Shown here one piece after another: positions 1 to 10,510 of a stretch of 64,000 bases of DNA. The notes beneath the pieces are model-generated. The model did no database searches. It had not been told where the DNA came from and saw only the letters and a program-made list of their open reading frames with translations. The position numbers and the translations under genes are program-made. Source of the DNA: Purpureocillium takamizusanense (lineage: Eukaryota; Ascomycota; Sordariomycetes; Hypocreales; Ophiocordycipitaceae); the NCBI RefSeq assembly GCF_022605165.1, contig NC_063077.1, positions 124,001 through 188,000 on the forward strand, in the 5' to 3' direction. Position 1 is the first letter of the stretch. Each line of letters opens with the position of its first letter.

Positions 1-532
1 TCGAGCTCGGGGACGACGGGCTTGAGCGAGTACTTGGGGTTGGCCTCGCCGTTGGGGCGGCCCAGGTGCGACATGAGCACGACGGCCTTGGCGCCGTGGT
101 CGATGGCATACTTGATGGTGGGCACGGCGCCGACAATGCGCTGCGGGTTGGTGACCTTTTTGTTCTCGTCGAGAGGCACGTTGAAGTCGACCTGAGATAA
201 GAACCGAGCGGGTTAGCATGGCGGTGTTTTTGGCTTGGGGGGGCGCACCATGTATATGTGTATATATGGCAGTTCTCGTCTTCTTCAAGCGCAATCATTC
301 GGCCACGGTGAAACCAGCCTGCGACTCTGACCGACGCTCGACGCTATTCCCGCCGCCATAGATGGAGCCGGCAGCAACCACCATCACAGCCATCGCCCAG
401 GGCGTCATGTGCCGTCTGAAGAGGGGAGGGGGACAAAGGGGGGGGATTCCGTGCACCCGGACTCACCCGAATCAGGACCCTCTTGCCCTTGAGGTCGACA
501 TCGGTAATGTTGAGCTTGTTGGAGAGCGACAT
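1..532 (-). CDS. pgk1: Phosphoglycerate kinase, 5' part (runs off the window)
   Basis: Phosphoglycerate kinase transfers phosphate from 1,3-bisphosphoglycerate to ADP in cytosolic glycolysis. Exon 1 is 467-532 and starts [22 protein letters not shown]. Donor GTGAGT leads into a 275-nt intron (192-466), and exon 2 (1-191) resumes with [12 protein letters not shown], then the family signatures for the N-domain substrate site, including MSHLGRPNG. Codons are strongly GC3-biased, as in highly expressed fungal glycolytic genes. The remaining ~340 residues lie left of position 1. The upstream side (540-760) is purine-rich on the plus strand, so CT-rich on the gene's own strand, typical of strong fungal promoters. 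Identification is secure; only the N-terminal part is visible. Confidence 0.96.
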
Positions 533-1556
533 GGTGGCGGCGGCTGCGTGGGCTCTCGACGACGTGTTAAGGAAGCGAAGCTGTAGCAGGCACGAAAAAC
601 GGAGCGGATTCGTCTTTCGTGGCGGGGCGTGAATTGTATGAATGAGGGAAGATGATGGGGATGCTGCTGGCTGTCGCGGTGGTTGTGGTAGTAGTGGGAT
701 GTTGCAGACGGGAGCGAGGGGGAGGAGGGGTGGTGGGCAAGGTGGGGTAGGTACGTAGGCAATTCGCAGGCGCTGTTGAGGCAAGCTCTGGCGGGGCAAG
801 ACTCGCGGCGGTGGTGAGGTGGCCCACGGGTGACGTGAAGGAAAACACAGCAGATGAGGTGCTGAGGTGGGTGGGCTCAGTGCCGTTTGCAGTTCAGTTC
901 TGCCCCTCGGCCCACCATCACCGGTCACTGCTACTGCCATGGAGCGACGGGGGCCCATGGAAAAATCACTCAGTGCCCGCCGTGTGCCCTGCGACGCCCC
1001 TCCAGATAAGAGAGTCGGGCCCTTTGCTGCTGATAAGGTCATTGAATACGTACGCAAGTCGTGTCCGTCGTCTAATTAGTTTGACGGCATTTAACTTGGT
1101 CAATTGGCTTATTTGCAGAGCCTCTGATGGTCGGGCGCGGCAGCGACAGGCCGCAAGGAGCGCCTCCTACGGCGCTTCTAACATGCCATGCCATGCGACT
1201 CGTGTCACGATGAGGCATGCTAGTAGGAGGGCAGACGGTCCAGCGTCAGAGGATGAGGGCGTGCGTGGCCGCCAAGCATAGTAGTATTCAAAATCGGAAC
1301 CCATCTACCCATGCAAAAGACACATGAAACCCAGGTACACTCGAAACACACATCGACGCAGCAAAGGAGACCCGTGCTCCAAACGCCATACGGTGCAGCC
1401 CAAGCTATTCCAAACAATCAATACCCTGATGGCACACTGCACGAAACGCGACGAGCACACTCGGCCACAGCCGCTCAATGCAGACACATCATTAACTGCC
1501 CGCCGTTCAACAGTCATCGTCGCCCGCCCGCTCGCCGAATAGTCGTCCGTCGCTCG
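533..1556. other. Intergenic: pgk promoter side and 3' side of the Mpv17-like gene
   Basis: No coding frame with the local codon bias. Positions 600-760 are CT-rich on the minus strand, consistent with the pgk leader and promoter. No TATA box or RNA gene was recognised. Confidence 0.6.
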
Positions 1557-2684
1557 CTAGTCCGAGGCGTTGGTCAGAGACAGGTAGGCCGTCCAGGCGA
1601 TGCCAATAGTGGACACAAAGGGCTACGTCGAGTCAGTTCATGCGCGTCTCGCGACCCAAAAACAAAGGCATCAGGGCGTTCTCACAAGCTGAAACTGCAC
1701 GGGCATGAGGCGAAAGTTGACAATCTGCACCGCCGGCCACACCATGTAGTTGGCCTTGAGCGTCGGCACGTACATGTCGCGTAGCTTGTGGCTCACGGCG
1801 CGCCGGCCGCCGCCCTCAGCCACCGTCATGGCGACAAAAAAGAGCCCCACGCCAAAGGGCGCGTAGATGAGCTGGTCAAAGACGACGCGCTTCATGGCAG
1901 GCCCAAAGGCGCTCGTCTTGGTCATGGGAAAGGCGCGCTCGAGGAAGCGGAACCACTTGAACTGCAGCGGCGCGATGCAGAAGCCGTACGCCATGAAGCG
2001 CGTGAGGCGCTCAAAGTCAAACGGCGGCGGCAGGCCTATCTTGGAGTCGGGGATCAGGTCGCGGTCGTTGAAGGGGTTCTTGCTGTCGAGCTCGTGGATC
2101 TCGATGGCGAAGCGGTCGTCCTTGGTGACGCCCCCGGGCTTGCGCACGGCGCGCTCGCGGATCGACGTGATGGTCTGGGCGACAGTGTCGGCGATGCCTC
2201 CGAGGATGGCGTTGGTCACCATCATGGTCATGACTGTCACTGTCAGCTCGCTGCATGATCCTCTACCGATGCTTTGCCGCCGTAGACGTACGTGGTCGCT
2301 CCTCATAGTAGCTGTTGAAGCGCGCCGTGAGGCGGGCGACGAGGGCCATCTCGATGAAGAAGATGATGGTATGGAGCAGCGGCTGGTCGATGACGGACGG
2401 GGTCAGTTCTCCTGCAATTGCGTGCACTTGTTTGTTTTGTCCTCGCGTGGGCTGCGTGCGGGACTGCTTTTGAATGCGGGCTCCCGCTCCTCCTGGACAC
2501 GACGGTGGACCGCCGGTGGGTGGAGCGGGATCCGTGCAGCGGCTGCCAGTCAAGGCAGCGACGCCATCTTTGCGTTGCGAGCGGGCATGAGGTTAGGGGG
2601 AGGGCGGTCACGTACAATGCGTCCAAAGATGAACTTGCTGTTGACGGCACGGGAGATGCGCCGCCGCGACAGTTCCCAGGGCAT
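1557..2684 (-). CDS. Mpv17/PMP22 family membrane protein
   Basis: Mpv17/PMP22 proteins are small multi-span proteins of the mitochondrial inner membrane or peroxisome, thought to be channels. Four exons give 270 residues: 2612-2684, 2292-2411, 1686-2239 and 1557-1622, with introns of 200, 52 and 63 nt. The family core is clear: RFMAYGFCIAPLQFKWF, AMKRVVFDQLIYAPFG, then PTLKANYMVWPAVQIVNFRLMP, and the C-terminal FVSTIGIAWTAYLS after the last intron. The first exon starts MPWELSRRR and is strongly GC3-biased. Its donor (GTGACC, needed for phase 1) is weak, so an alternative start at 2349 inside exon 2 remains possible. Compartment cannot be decided from the sequence. Confidence 0.82.
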
Positions 2685-3996
2685 GTCGGCGGAGAGGGAT
2701 GCACGAGCTGGGCGAGGATAGACGTCGGTGACGCTGGAATGGAGCAGGCCGAGGGTGCAGATCGCGTGGCCCCTCGGGTGCGGCAGATCAAGGGTGGCTT
2801 GCTGGTCGCTTCGTCGCTCGATCGATCGATGACGACACCGCGATTGCGATGCGTTGAGGCGTTTGCTAGGGGTCCGGCGTCGGGGGCCCAGGGGTCGCTG
2901 CGGCTTGCCGGCGGGTTTCTGGGATGCCCTGCGATGTGAGGCACTCGATACGTGGCAGATGCGGGTGGGTGACGATGGAGGATGGAGAACAAGTCCGGGC
3001 GATGGGCATGAAGGAAAAGGATGGGAGAAAGGGAAGAGAGGACGGGCGCGGCGGAAAGAGATGGGGAAGGGGCACGGCGCTGCGGAGACGGCGGTCGCAT
3101 GGACGGTCAGGTCGCACCAGCAGAAACCTGGAGAGACTGCGATCGGCGCGAGGCTGAGTGCCAGTGACTGAGCGGATTTGAGGGTCCGGTAAGTTTGGGG
3201 GTCTCAGGCGTTTCTTTTGCATGTCTTTGGGGTGGTACAACCGCTGTTTTGGGCGGGCTGCTCCCGGCGGCCCATGCGGTGACGACGCAGCCGCGGCGGT
3301 TGGGCCCCCCCGACGCCGTTGTGCTGCGGCGCACCTATTCGGATCGGCTGCGAGCTGCTCGGGCATTGGATGCACTGGACGCTGTTTGCTGCAGTGCACC
3401 TTGGCTGTGGCTGCAGTGCTCCAGTGAGTGAGGTGCCTAGGTCCACTAGGTGAAACTGGCAGTGAGCGCATTGCCTAATCATGGTACCTACACAGGCACC
3501 CGACAGCCGGGCGGTCATAATAATCACCTCGGCCAGCCGCTCCAATTCCTCCACCTCCCTCTGGCCAAGCTGTCCGTTTCCATCTCCACATGGATGGCTT
3601 CGCAATCGTCTGTCTCACCCATGCCTGGTGGCGCCCATCGCAGCTGGTGTCCATCATTCCAATAAAAACCATTCAACCCGTATCAACCCCCATTTCCGTT
3701 CGTTATTTTCCCTCGCCATCGTAGCCAACGCTGTCGTTCGCGCGAGAAATCTCGTCCTCCACGTCACGTCGGCATCACCGAGCCCTGGACCAGACTTCAG
3801 AGCACCCTCCTCCATGCCTGGCCTCCACCGCTGACGTCGCACGAAGCTCGGCGGCAACAAGCAGTCCGCAAAACGAATCACGGCGGGGGAACCAAGCAAG
3901 GCAAATGACGTGGCGCATCGCATCTATTGCCTCGCACTGACTGTCTACTTACCAAGTACTATAGTACTTTATAACAGGTACAGACACGTCTTTCCA
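2685..3996. other. Intergenic, no gene seen
   Basis: Open frames here have no codon bias and overlap one another on both strands. It is the promoter side of the Mpv17-like gene and the 3' side of the GH3 gene. Nothing recognised. Confidence 0.5.
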
Positions 3997-5115
3997 TCAA
4001 TTCCACGCTCTGCTCCGCAGCTCCACGATTCTCCGCGTTGCCTCGTCAAAGTCCCGCCGGTTAATCTCGCCCGACTTGACGGCGTCGACGAGCGTCTGCC
4101 GAATCTCCACGCCCTCGGTCACGTTGAGCTGGCTCGCCAAGATCAGGTCGTTGCCCGCCTTGAAGGCCAGCTTGGCACGCGCCTTGATGTCGCCGTACGG
4201 CACGATGGAGCCCGCCTCCATGGCCTCGGTGATGGTGACGCCTCGGAATCCGAAACGCCCGCGCAGCTCCCGCTTCATCCACTTTTCGCTGAGGCCCGCC
4301 GGCATGTCGTCCACGGCCGGGTAGATGGCCCACGACGGCATCACCATGTCGACGCCCGACCGGATCGCCGCCGCGAACGTGGCCGTGTCCACCGTCCTGA
4401 GCTCCTTGAGCGGCACGTTGAGCGTCACGGGCGCGAGGTCCGTGTTCTGCTCGACCTCGGCCGCGCCGAGCCCCGGGAAGTGCTTGATGGTGACGAGGAT
4501 GTCGCGTTCCCGCTGCGCCTTGACGAAAGGCACCGCGGCGTCGATGACCTGCTTGGCCGTGGTGCCGTACGAGCGCCCATAAAAGTCGAGGAAGTTGCCC
4601 GGCTTGCGGTACACGCCCATGACGGGCGCCAGGTTGACGTTGATGTTGTATGCCTTGAGCGCCTGACTGGCCTCCTTGCCGGCCTGCGTGCCTGCCGCGC
4701 GCGGGTTCGCCGCCGCGCCCACCTCGCGCGCCGTCTGGTCCGGCCCGTAGTCCTTGATGGGCTTGAAGATGGTGCCCCCCTCCTGGTTGGTCATGATGAG
4801 CAGCGACGTGTCGCGCCCGTACTTGGAGCGTAGCAGCCGCCGCGCGGGCGAAGCGCGGTATGCCGCCAGCAGCTCCCCCATCTTGGCTGGCGTCCCCGCG
4901 TTGATGTGCAGGTCGTAGAGCAGCACGCCGCCGACGAGGCCCGCGCGCGTGAGACGTAGGAGCTCCTCGGGCGGGTCGCTCGTGTTGTACGAGTATATGA
5001 CGTGCTGGCCCGCGATGAGGTCGAGCTCCGAGGGCGACGCCGGAGGTCGCGGCGTGGCGCTGCTGGCACCGAAGAGGAAGCCCAGGGCGAGGGCGCTGAA
5101 CAAGGTAAATTTCAT
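3997..5115 (-). CDS. Secreted glycoside hydrolase family 3 protein (NagZ-like, altered active site)
   Basis: Single-exon protein of 372 residues. A signal peptide (1-20, ending ASSA) predicts secretion. The GH3 N-terminal TIM-barrel motifs are present: NQEGG (110-114), the KHFPG substrate loop (211-215) and GFRGVTITEAME (289-300). Beta-N-acetylglucosaminidases of this class normally have KHFPGHG with a downstream His acting in a His/Asp acid-base dyad, and an Asp nucleophile in an I-[ST]-D-[AD]-[LM] motif. Here the loop reads KHFPGLG...NTD and the nucleophile position is Glu297. Either this is a divergent subgroup or activity is changed. The start is chosen at MKFTLF because the in-frame extension upstream would bury the signal peptide. 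A TATA box lies 85 nt upstream. Confidence 0.88.
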   Translation of the reverse strand: MKFTLFSALALGFLFGASSATPRPPASPSELDLIAGQHVIYSYNTSDPPEELLRLTRAGLVGGVLLYDLHINAGTPAKMGELLAAYRASPARRLLRSKYGRDTSLLIMTNQEGGTIFKPIKDYGPDQTAREVGAAANPRAAGTQAGKEASQALKAYNINVNLAPVMGVYRKPGNFLDFYGRSYGTTAKQVIDAAVPFVKAQRERDILVTIKHFPGLGAAEVEQNTDLAPVTLNVPLKELRTVDTATFAAAIRSGVDMVMPSWAIYPAVDDMPAGLSEKWMKRELRGRFGFRGVTITEAMEAGSIVPYGDIKARAKLAFKAGNDLILASQLNVTEGVEIRQTLVDAVKSGEINRRDFDEATRRIVELRSRAWN

Positions 5116-8059
5116 GATGTGACTGACTCCTGGAGACGTGATTTCTGCCACCTGTGTGAGTCGCTCGACCTGCTTCACCTGGTCTTCACCAAGCCTCTCT
5201 TATAGCCCACGCGGGCGACGTCTCCTCGCCGCCATCTCATACCGTCGGGGCATCCGTCCAGCACGCCAAGTCCACGGCTGCCAATGTAACATTGCATGTC
5301 CCAAGATCGGCCCGCCCCTCGTGTGTGTGTGTGTCCGCGACAAACGCCGGGAGAGGCGCCCTTGATGTAGTAGTAGCAGCAAACAGCAGTCCGCTTTCCA
5401 AGGCCGTGGCGTGTCTATCCTTTGATGGCGCGGAGCCTAGAACAAGACCCTTGCCTTTGGGGCTGAAAGACCGGATGGCCTGCCAGCGAGCTTAAACTAC
5501 GACAAGCCGGGAAGCTTGACCGTCTAGGGGGCCAAGGTACCATGTCGGGGTAGCAGGTTACCATGGGATTGGAGGTGTCGAGGGACCCTGGATGGTAAGT
5601 AAGCGGACGGACGAACTATCCCGCGTGGCGGAGGTAACATGCATGCGTGCATGCGGGGTGAATGCGGCCAGCCAGCCATGAATAGGGACGCTGTTCAGCA
5701 GTACGCTTGGTGGATGTTTGGCTAGGTGGGCATTTGGAGGTGCTCATGGCACATGGACTAGACTTTGTTGAAGCGATTCACAAAGCCCTCGTACATTCAT
5801 TGCAGATGATAAGGCATGACTCTGTGGAGTATAGGGTACCCATTGGAGGTGGTTGACTACGTAGGCATTGCGAGTAAGAGACGTTCATGGGCATGTCACG
5901 CGACGGAGACAAGAGGGACTCGTGGTTTGTTGTCGTTCGTTTTAGCAGCAACGGCGTCTTAGTGCAACGGATTTCTTTGAATGGCGAGTGTTGCGTAGCC
6001 TGCCGCTTCTTGACATGAAGCTGACATGAAGCAACATAAAGATGAGGAGTGCCGTCCATAGCATCTCACACACAAGACCCGTCCATGCCCCATAGAGCGG
6101 GAAAGTCTGGGGATCGAGTCGACATGCCCAATCATGCCATGCCATGGAGGCATTTCCACCTCGGAACTCGTGGTCGTCATCTGATGTGCCCAGTCATGCT
6201 CCAAGGCTTCAGCCTCCCCAGCGGGGTGCGGACGGACTTCCTGCAGTTCCTGCTATGACCTTCCCCGGACTCGACTCCATCTGATGAATGGAGCGCGAGC
6301 CTCCGGGGGCGGGGCGCCTGGGGGGACGATGCCTGCCTGGTGGCCAAGTTTATAGCAAGTCAGCGTGCTCCCACTGCCGAGGTCACCAGCCAGTGAGGTA
6401 TGTGACGTTTGTCTAGAAAACCTGGCTGCTGTTCGGCGTATCGAACAGGGTGAGCATCGGCATTACCATTCCATCGGCGTGTGTAAAGCATGTCTGTCAA
6501 CACGGTCAGCCAGGGCTCTTTGCTCTTCTTCTGGCTTGTGGTCCAATTCGTCGGGCTGTGAGCACAGTGCGTGCTGGATGTACAGTAGTCTGCTGTCGTC
6601 CAGTCCAGACTGACTGCGTTGCCATGCATGCATGCATACATGCAGTTCTGGGCCCGGGTCCCCGGCCGGGTCCATTGATGAAGGTGGCTGGAGGCACAAA
6701 CTTGAAACACTCAGGAGTAGTTGTCCACGTGCTGCGCACTGATGGGGAAGACAAGGTCCGCCGACGTATCTAGACTTCTAGAGCCCCTGACACGGAGTAG
6801 AGTACGCGCGACTCCTCCACTGGTTGCTCATCTACTTTGTATCTATTTACACGAGACCGTGGTCCGTGTAATCTGCTATCTACCGACGTCGTGCATATCA
6901 CTCGGCGCTGTCCATCTACATGACTAACTCACCCACTCCACGATACGATGATGGGAGGGAGATGTGCACAGGGGCAACAGTTGGTAACTCCTCAAGCTAT
7001 TATTGTACCCGCCCCGGCACGAAGGCATTGCCACAGCACCCACATCCCCTCCGCCAGGCGGATCACCCTGGCCAACGACTACAACCAACTAGCACAGTAT
7101 CGTACTGTAGTATTGTAGAACTCACTCCCTATACAGTACCATATAGGACCCCCATCATACAGTGCCATGTGGGCCTTGACATCTATCCACGCGGTTCCCA
7201 TGTGGGGAGGCACAGGCCAACGTCTGCTCGAGGCGTCAACGGTGGCGCGTGGCACTGATCGCTTCCGACGCCGTGGCCCAGAAACTTACTATTTAGCCAG
7301 GCACGCCACTCGCAAAGTTCCCCCAACCGCTCTCCATCTCTCCGCCCACACGGGTGCCACTGACTACATTGTGCGTCTGTACCTACTTGCAATGTTGTAT
7401 GATACCATGAGAAGAGCCGCACTCCAAGTGTTGTGCTGTTATCGAGACTGGACAGTGCATCGATCTCCACGAACATGACCCCCGCGCCCCCACCACATTG
7501 ACGTGGTGGCGTCGGCTCCCCTCACGAGTTACAACCTTATAAGATCTGACGCGGGTCCGGTGGATCGAATTGTTTGCTTGCTGCTATTATTTCACCACGT
7601 CGCACGTCCCGCGCCGTGGTCTGCGCCGGTCACGGGAGAGGTAGCCTGGAGCCGCGCGAAGAGGGCCCCATCGCGATGGGGACTGGACTCGATGATTATG
7701 TTCACCATGAAGCGCTACTACAGTACAGTATATGCCCAGCTCGACGTGTGGCTGTTTCATGAACTCGCAACATGGGGCCCCCGTGGCCCATCATCGTTGA
7801 TGGTGCAGCAGTATACGGACAGAAACCCCGCTTGATCCTGATAGAGACGACGACGACTTGAATCAACAATCAATGCCCCGTGTGTCTGCTTGAAGACGGG
7901 ACAAAGCTCCCCAGTTCCCCCCCAGAACCGTTCACGTACTTATATCTCAGGGAGATCCATCAAATCCTCCGTTATGACAGTGCTGTGTGATCGACCTGTT
8001 GCACTCCTTTACATAGTTCACCACCGGCTTCATTCAACACTATTATATAAGTACTCAAA
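5116..8059. other. Intergenic, 2.9 kb without a recognisable gene
   Basis: Divergent spacer between the GH3 gene (minus) and the tandem-repeat secreted protein (plus). It has a short GT run (5322-5334) and CATG-rich patches (5640-5655, 6624-6640). No biased coding frame, splice ladder or tRNA was seen. Confidence 0.5.
5199..5204 (-). promoter_or_regulatory. TATA box of the GH3 gene
   Basis: TATAAG on the minus strand about 85 nt upstream of the GH3 start codon, a suitable distance for a short leader. Confidence 0.5.
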
Positions 8060-9130
8060 ATGCGTCTCCAACTCGCCGCCGCCGCCGCCCTCTTGGGCCC
8101 CCTCGCCCTGGCCGCTCCGTTCCCGGCACGTGTAGCGGAGCTGGACCAGCGAGACAGCCTGCAGCCCGTCACGAACAACCAAAAGCCCACCACCACCGTG
8201 ACAAACAGCGTGCAGCCCGTCACCTCGGATCCTAATACGCCTACCACCTCGAACCCTCAGCCTACCACTGCGAACCCTAAGCCTACCACCGCGGACCCTA
8301 ACAAACCTACCACCTCGGCGGCGGCCCCGCCGAAGCCCGATGCCACCACGTCCAAGGTTGAGGGCGTGCAGCCTGTTACCTCAGACCCCAAGCCTACAGG
8401 CACGGCCACAACCAAGCCTGATGCCACCCTTCAACCCGTCACCTCCAACCCCAAGCCTACAGGGACGGCGACAACAAAGAAGCACGATGGCACGCTGCCG
8501 CCATGCCATGGACCCAAGCACACAACCTCGACGACGAAGCCCGATGCGGCGACGTCCAAGGTCGAGAGCCTGCAACCTGTTACCTCAAACCCCAAGCCTA
8601 CAGGCACGGCTACAAACAAGCCCGATGCCACTCTTCAGCCCGTCACCTCAGACCCCAAGCCCACCGGCACGGCCACAACTAAGCCCGATGCCACCCTTCA
8701 GCCCGTAACGTCCAACCCTAAGCCCACCGGCACGGTCACAAACAAGCCTGATGCAACGACTTCCAAGGTCGAGGGCGTGCAGCCCGTCACCTCAAACCCC
8801 AAGCCTACCGGCACGGCCACAAACAAGCCCGATGCCACCCTTCAGCCCGTCACTTCACACCCCCAGCCCACCGGCACGGCGGCCCCGAAGAAGCCCGATG
8901 CCACGACATACTTGGGCACGCACACGGCCGTTCCCACAAACTCGGCGCCCCCGCCGCCTCCGATCCAGCCGCTCAACATCTGGCAGGTCAAGTGCAAGGA
9001 GGATGCGAACACGGCGATCTGCCATGCGCCCTACGGCTACTGCCACATGGGCATGTACTACATCCAGCTGGAGAGCAACCCGCCGCACGGCATCGAGTGC
9101 TACAACAAGTGCGGTTGCGTCAAGTATTAA
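8060..9130 (+). CDS. Secreted Thr/Pro tandem-repeat protein with six-cysteine C-terminal domain
   Basis: Function unknown. One exon, 356 residues. Signal peptide at 1-19 (MRLQLAAAAALLGPLALAA). Residues ~30-290 are a degenerate tandem array around LQPVTSNPKPTGTATNKPDA (about 20 residues per unit, some with an inserted TSKVEGV block), likely O-glycosylated and extended. A Pro-rich linker follows (SAPPPPPIQP). The last ~50 residues hold all but one of the cysteines: C-x8-C-x6-C-x18-C-x3-C-x-C, ending CGCVKY. This stalk-plus-knot layout is common in fungal surface or effector-like proteins. One repeat unit has a lone Cys (LPPCHG), apparently a local mutation. TATATAA at 8043-8049 is only ~15 nt from the ATG, too close to act as a TATA box for this start. 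Confidence 0.85.
   Translation: MRLQLAAAAALLGPLALAAPFPARVAELDQRDSLQPVTNNQKPTTTVTNSVQPVTSDPNTPTTSNPQPTTANPKPTTADPNKPTTSAAAPPKPDATTSKVEGVQPVTSDPKPTGTATTKPDATLQPVTSNPKPTGTATTKKHDGTLPPCHGPKHTTSTTKPDAATSKVESLQPVTSNPKPTGTATNKPDATLQPVTSDPKPTGTATTKPDATLQPVTSNPKPTGTVTNKPDATTSKVEGVQPVTSNPKPTGTATNKPDATLQPVTSHPQPTGTAAPKKPDATTYLGTHTAVPTNSAPPPPPIQPLNIWQVKCKEDANTAICHAPYGYCHMGMYYIQLESNPPHGIECYNKCGCVKY
8150..8900 (+). repeat. Coding tandem repeat, ~60 nt period
   Basis: Direct imperfect repeats of about 60 nt inside the secreted repeat protein, coding the (L/V)QPVTSxPKPTGTAT unit. Copies differ mainly at third positions and by in-frame insertions of a TSKVEG(V/L) segment, so the array has expanded while keeping frame. 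Confidence 0.8.
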
Positions 9131-10510
9131 CAAGAGACTGGATTTTGTCGCGCGAGAGAGCGATGACAACTTCTACACGTAGGTGGGACTACACCTGTCA
9201 AGTCCCGCTCTTTCCTGCAGCGTACATGTAGTCGCTGACAGAGTGGCGGGGAGGGCAGTTATGAACGCAGAGATATGGTTATGATTGTGTATATGAAGCG
9301 CAGGTCTCCTTGATGGATCCTAGCTGCTCAAGCATGTGGTTTGATGACACCACTTTTCAACTTCAATGTATTGTATTTCAGTTCAGTTAATCAATTTGCG
9401 CCACACGTTGGCTGTGTACATCAATTGATGTGCGTGCAATGGGGCAAACACTCAACATATGGGCGGAAGACTTCCGATCCGTCGCCTCCCAATTATTGAC
9501 ATGCAAGGGCACGCCCTTGCGTGATGACAAGTTGTGTTTAAGAGATTGGAGTTCACGCTGTTGACGCATGCTAGAGTCCCGAAGCACCTGCGCCACGGCA
9601 CCAGACACTTAATCTTCTATGGGAAAGCAGAGCGAGAATTGGGGAAGGCCTGCAAGCATGGTGCAACTGCGTCTAGTTGCATTTCAGGGAACGTGTAGGT
9701 CGTTAGCGCATGCCGGGCCAGATTGGAGGGACATCTTAGCCTTCAGCCCTATCCATATCACCCAGTCTCTGACGACAGCGCCCAGTACCCCGCCCCATTA
9801 GTTACATGTTGGAGGACTTGCGATGCCTCGACGTTGGTGGTGGACTGAGTGAGCAACTTGTGGCGGAGCCAGATCTGAGTGAAACGGCGCATCACCCGTC
9901 TTGGCGATGTGAGATTGGGCGACATGGCGTTGCAACGGTTTTCTGTCATTTTCCGTGAAATCCGAAGTCCGGATACCTGTATTCTTTCGGCTCGCAGCTG
10001 GACAGAAAACGGGGCCGATATTGGCCAGTGAGAGGACCCTACGCCGCAGGCCAGCCGCACGTGCTGCACGATGGCATCGTATCTCCACCACGCTCTCACT
10101 CCGGCCATGACGCCGAACAAGAACCTCTCGCATCATCTGGTGGCCTGGAAGCGCGGAGACAGGACTTTGGCATTGCTGGTTTAGGCTGTTTACATCTTCG
10201 GTGCTCGGGGTTTGGCGCCGGAGGGTGACGACTCGCCACTCACGGGCAATAATGTCCGTGTAAGTCCGCAGCCACAATTCTGTGACGCTCACCAGGGACC
10301 GTCGTACTTCGTATCGGCGGCGATGGCATCAGACTGAAGCAAGCCGTGATGTTGAAGGAGTATATAAAAGACGGAAGAGACGTACTGGGATACGATCAAA
10401 ACGCCGAGAACATCTCGCATAAACCTCATCAAGTTACAGTCAACACTCATCAAACTCCCAGGGCCGGCTCAACATCACCAACTGCATCACTACAGATACA
10501 CGTAGCAACC
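9131..10510. other. Intergenic, promoter of the MDR oxidoreductase
   Basis: No biased coding frame was seen. The only clear signal is the TATA box at 10361. Confidence 0.5.
10361..10369 (+). promoter_or_regulatory. TATA box of the MDR oxidoreductase gene
   Basis: TATATAAAA at 150 nt before the ATG at 10511. It lies downstream of an in-frame ATG at 10346, which shows that this upstream ATG is not the start. Confidence 0.65.

Noticed and set aside
344..1057. 237-codon minus-strand frame containing the pgk start
   Set aside because: It reads the pgk leader, exon 1 and intron 1 as one; only 467-532 is coding.
10346..10510. Upstream in-frame ATG for the MDR oxidoreductase
   Set aside because: The TATA box at 10361 lies after it, so transcripts should start downstream; the extension also lacks codon bias.
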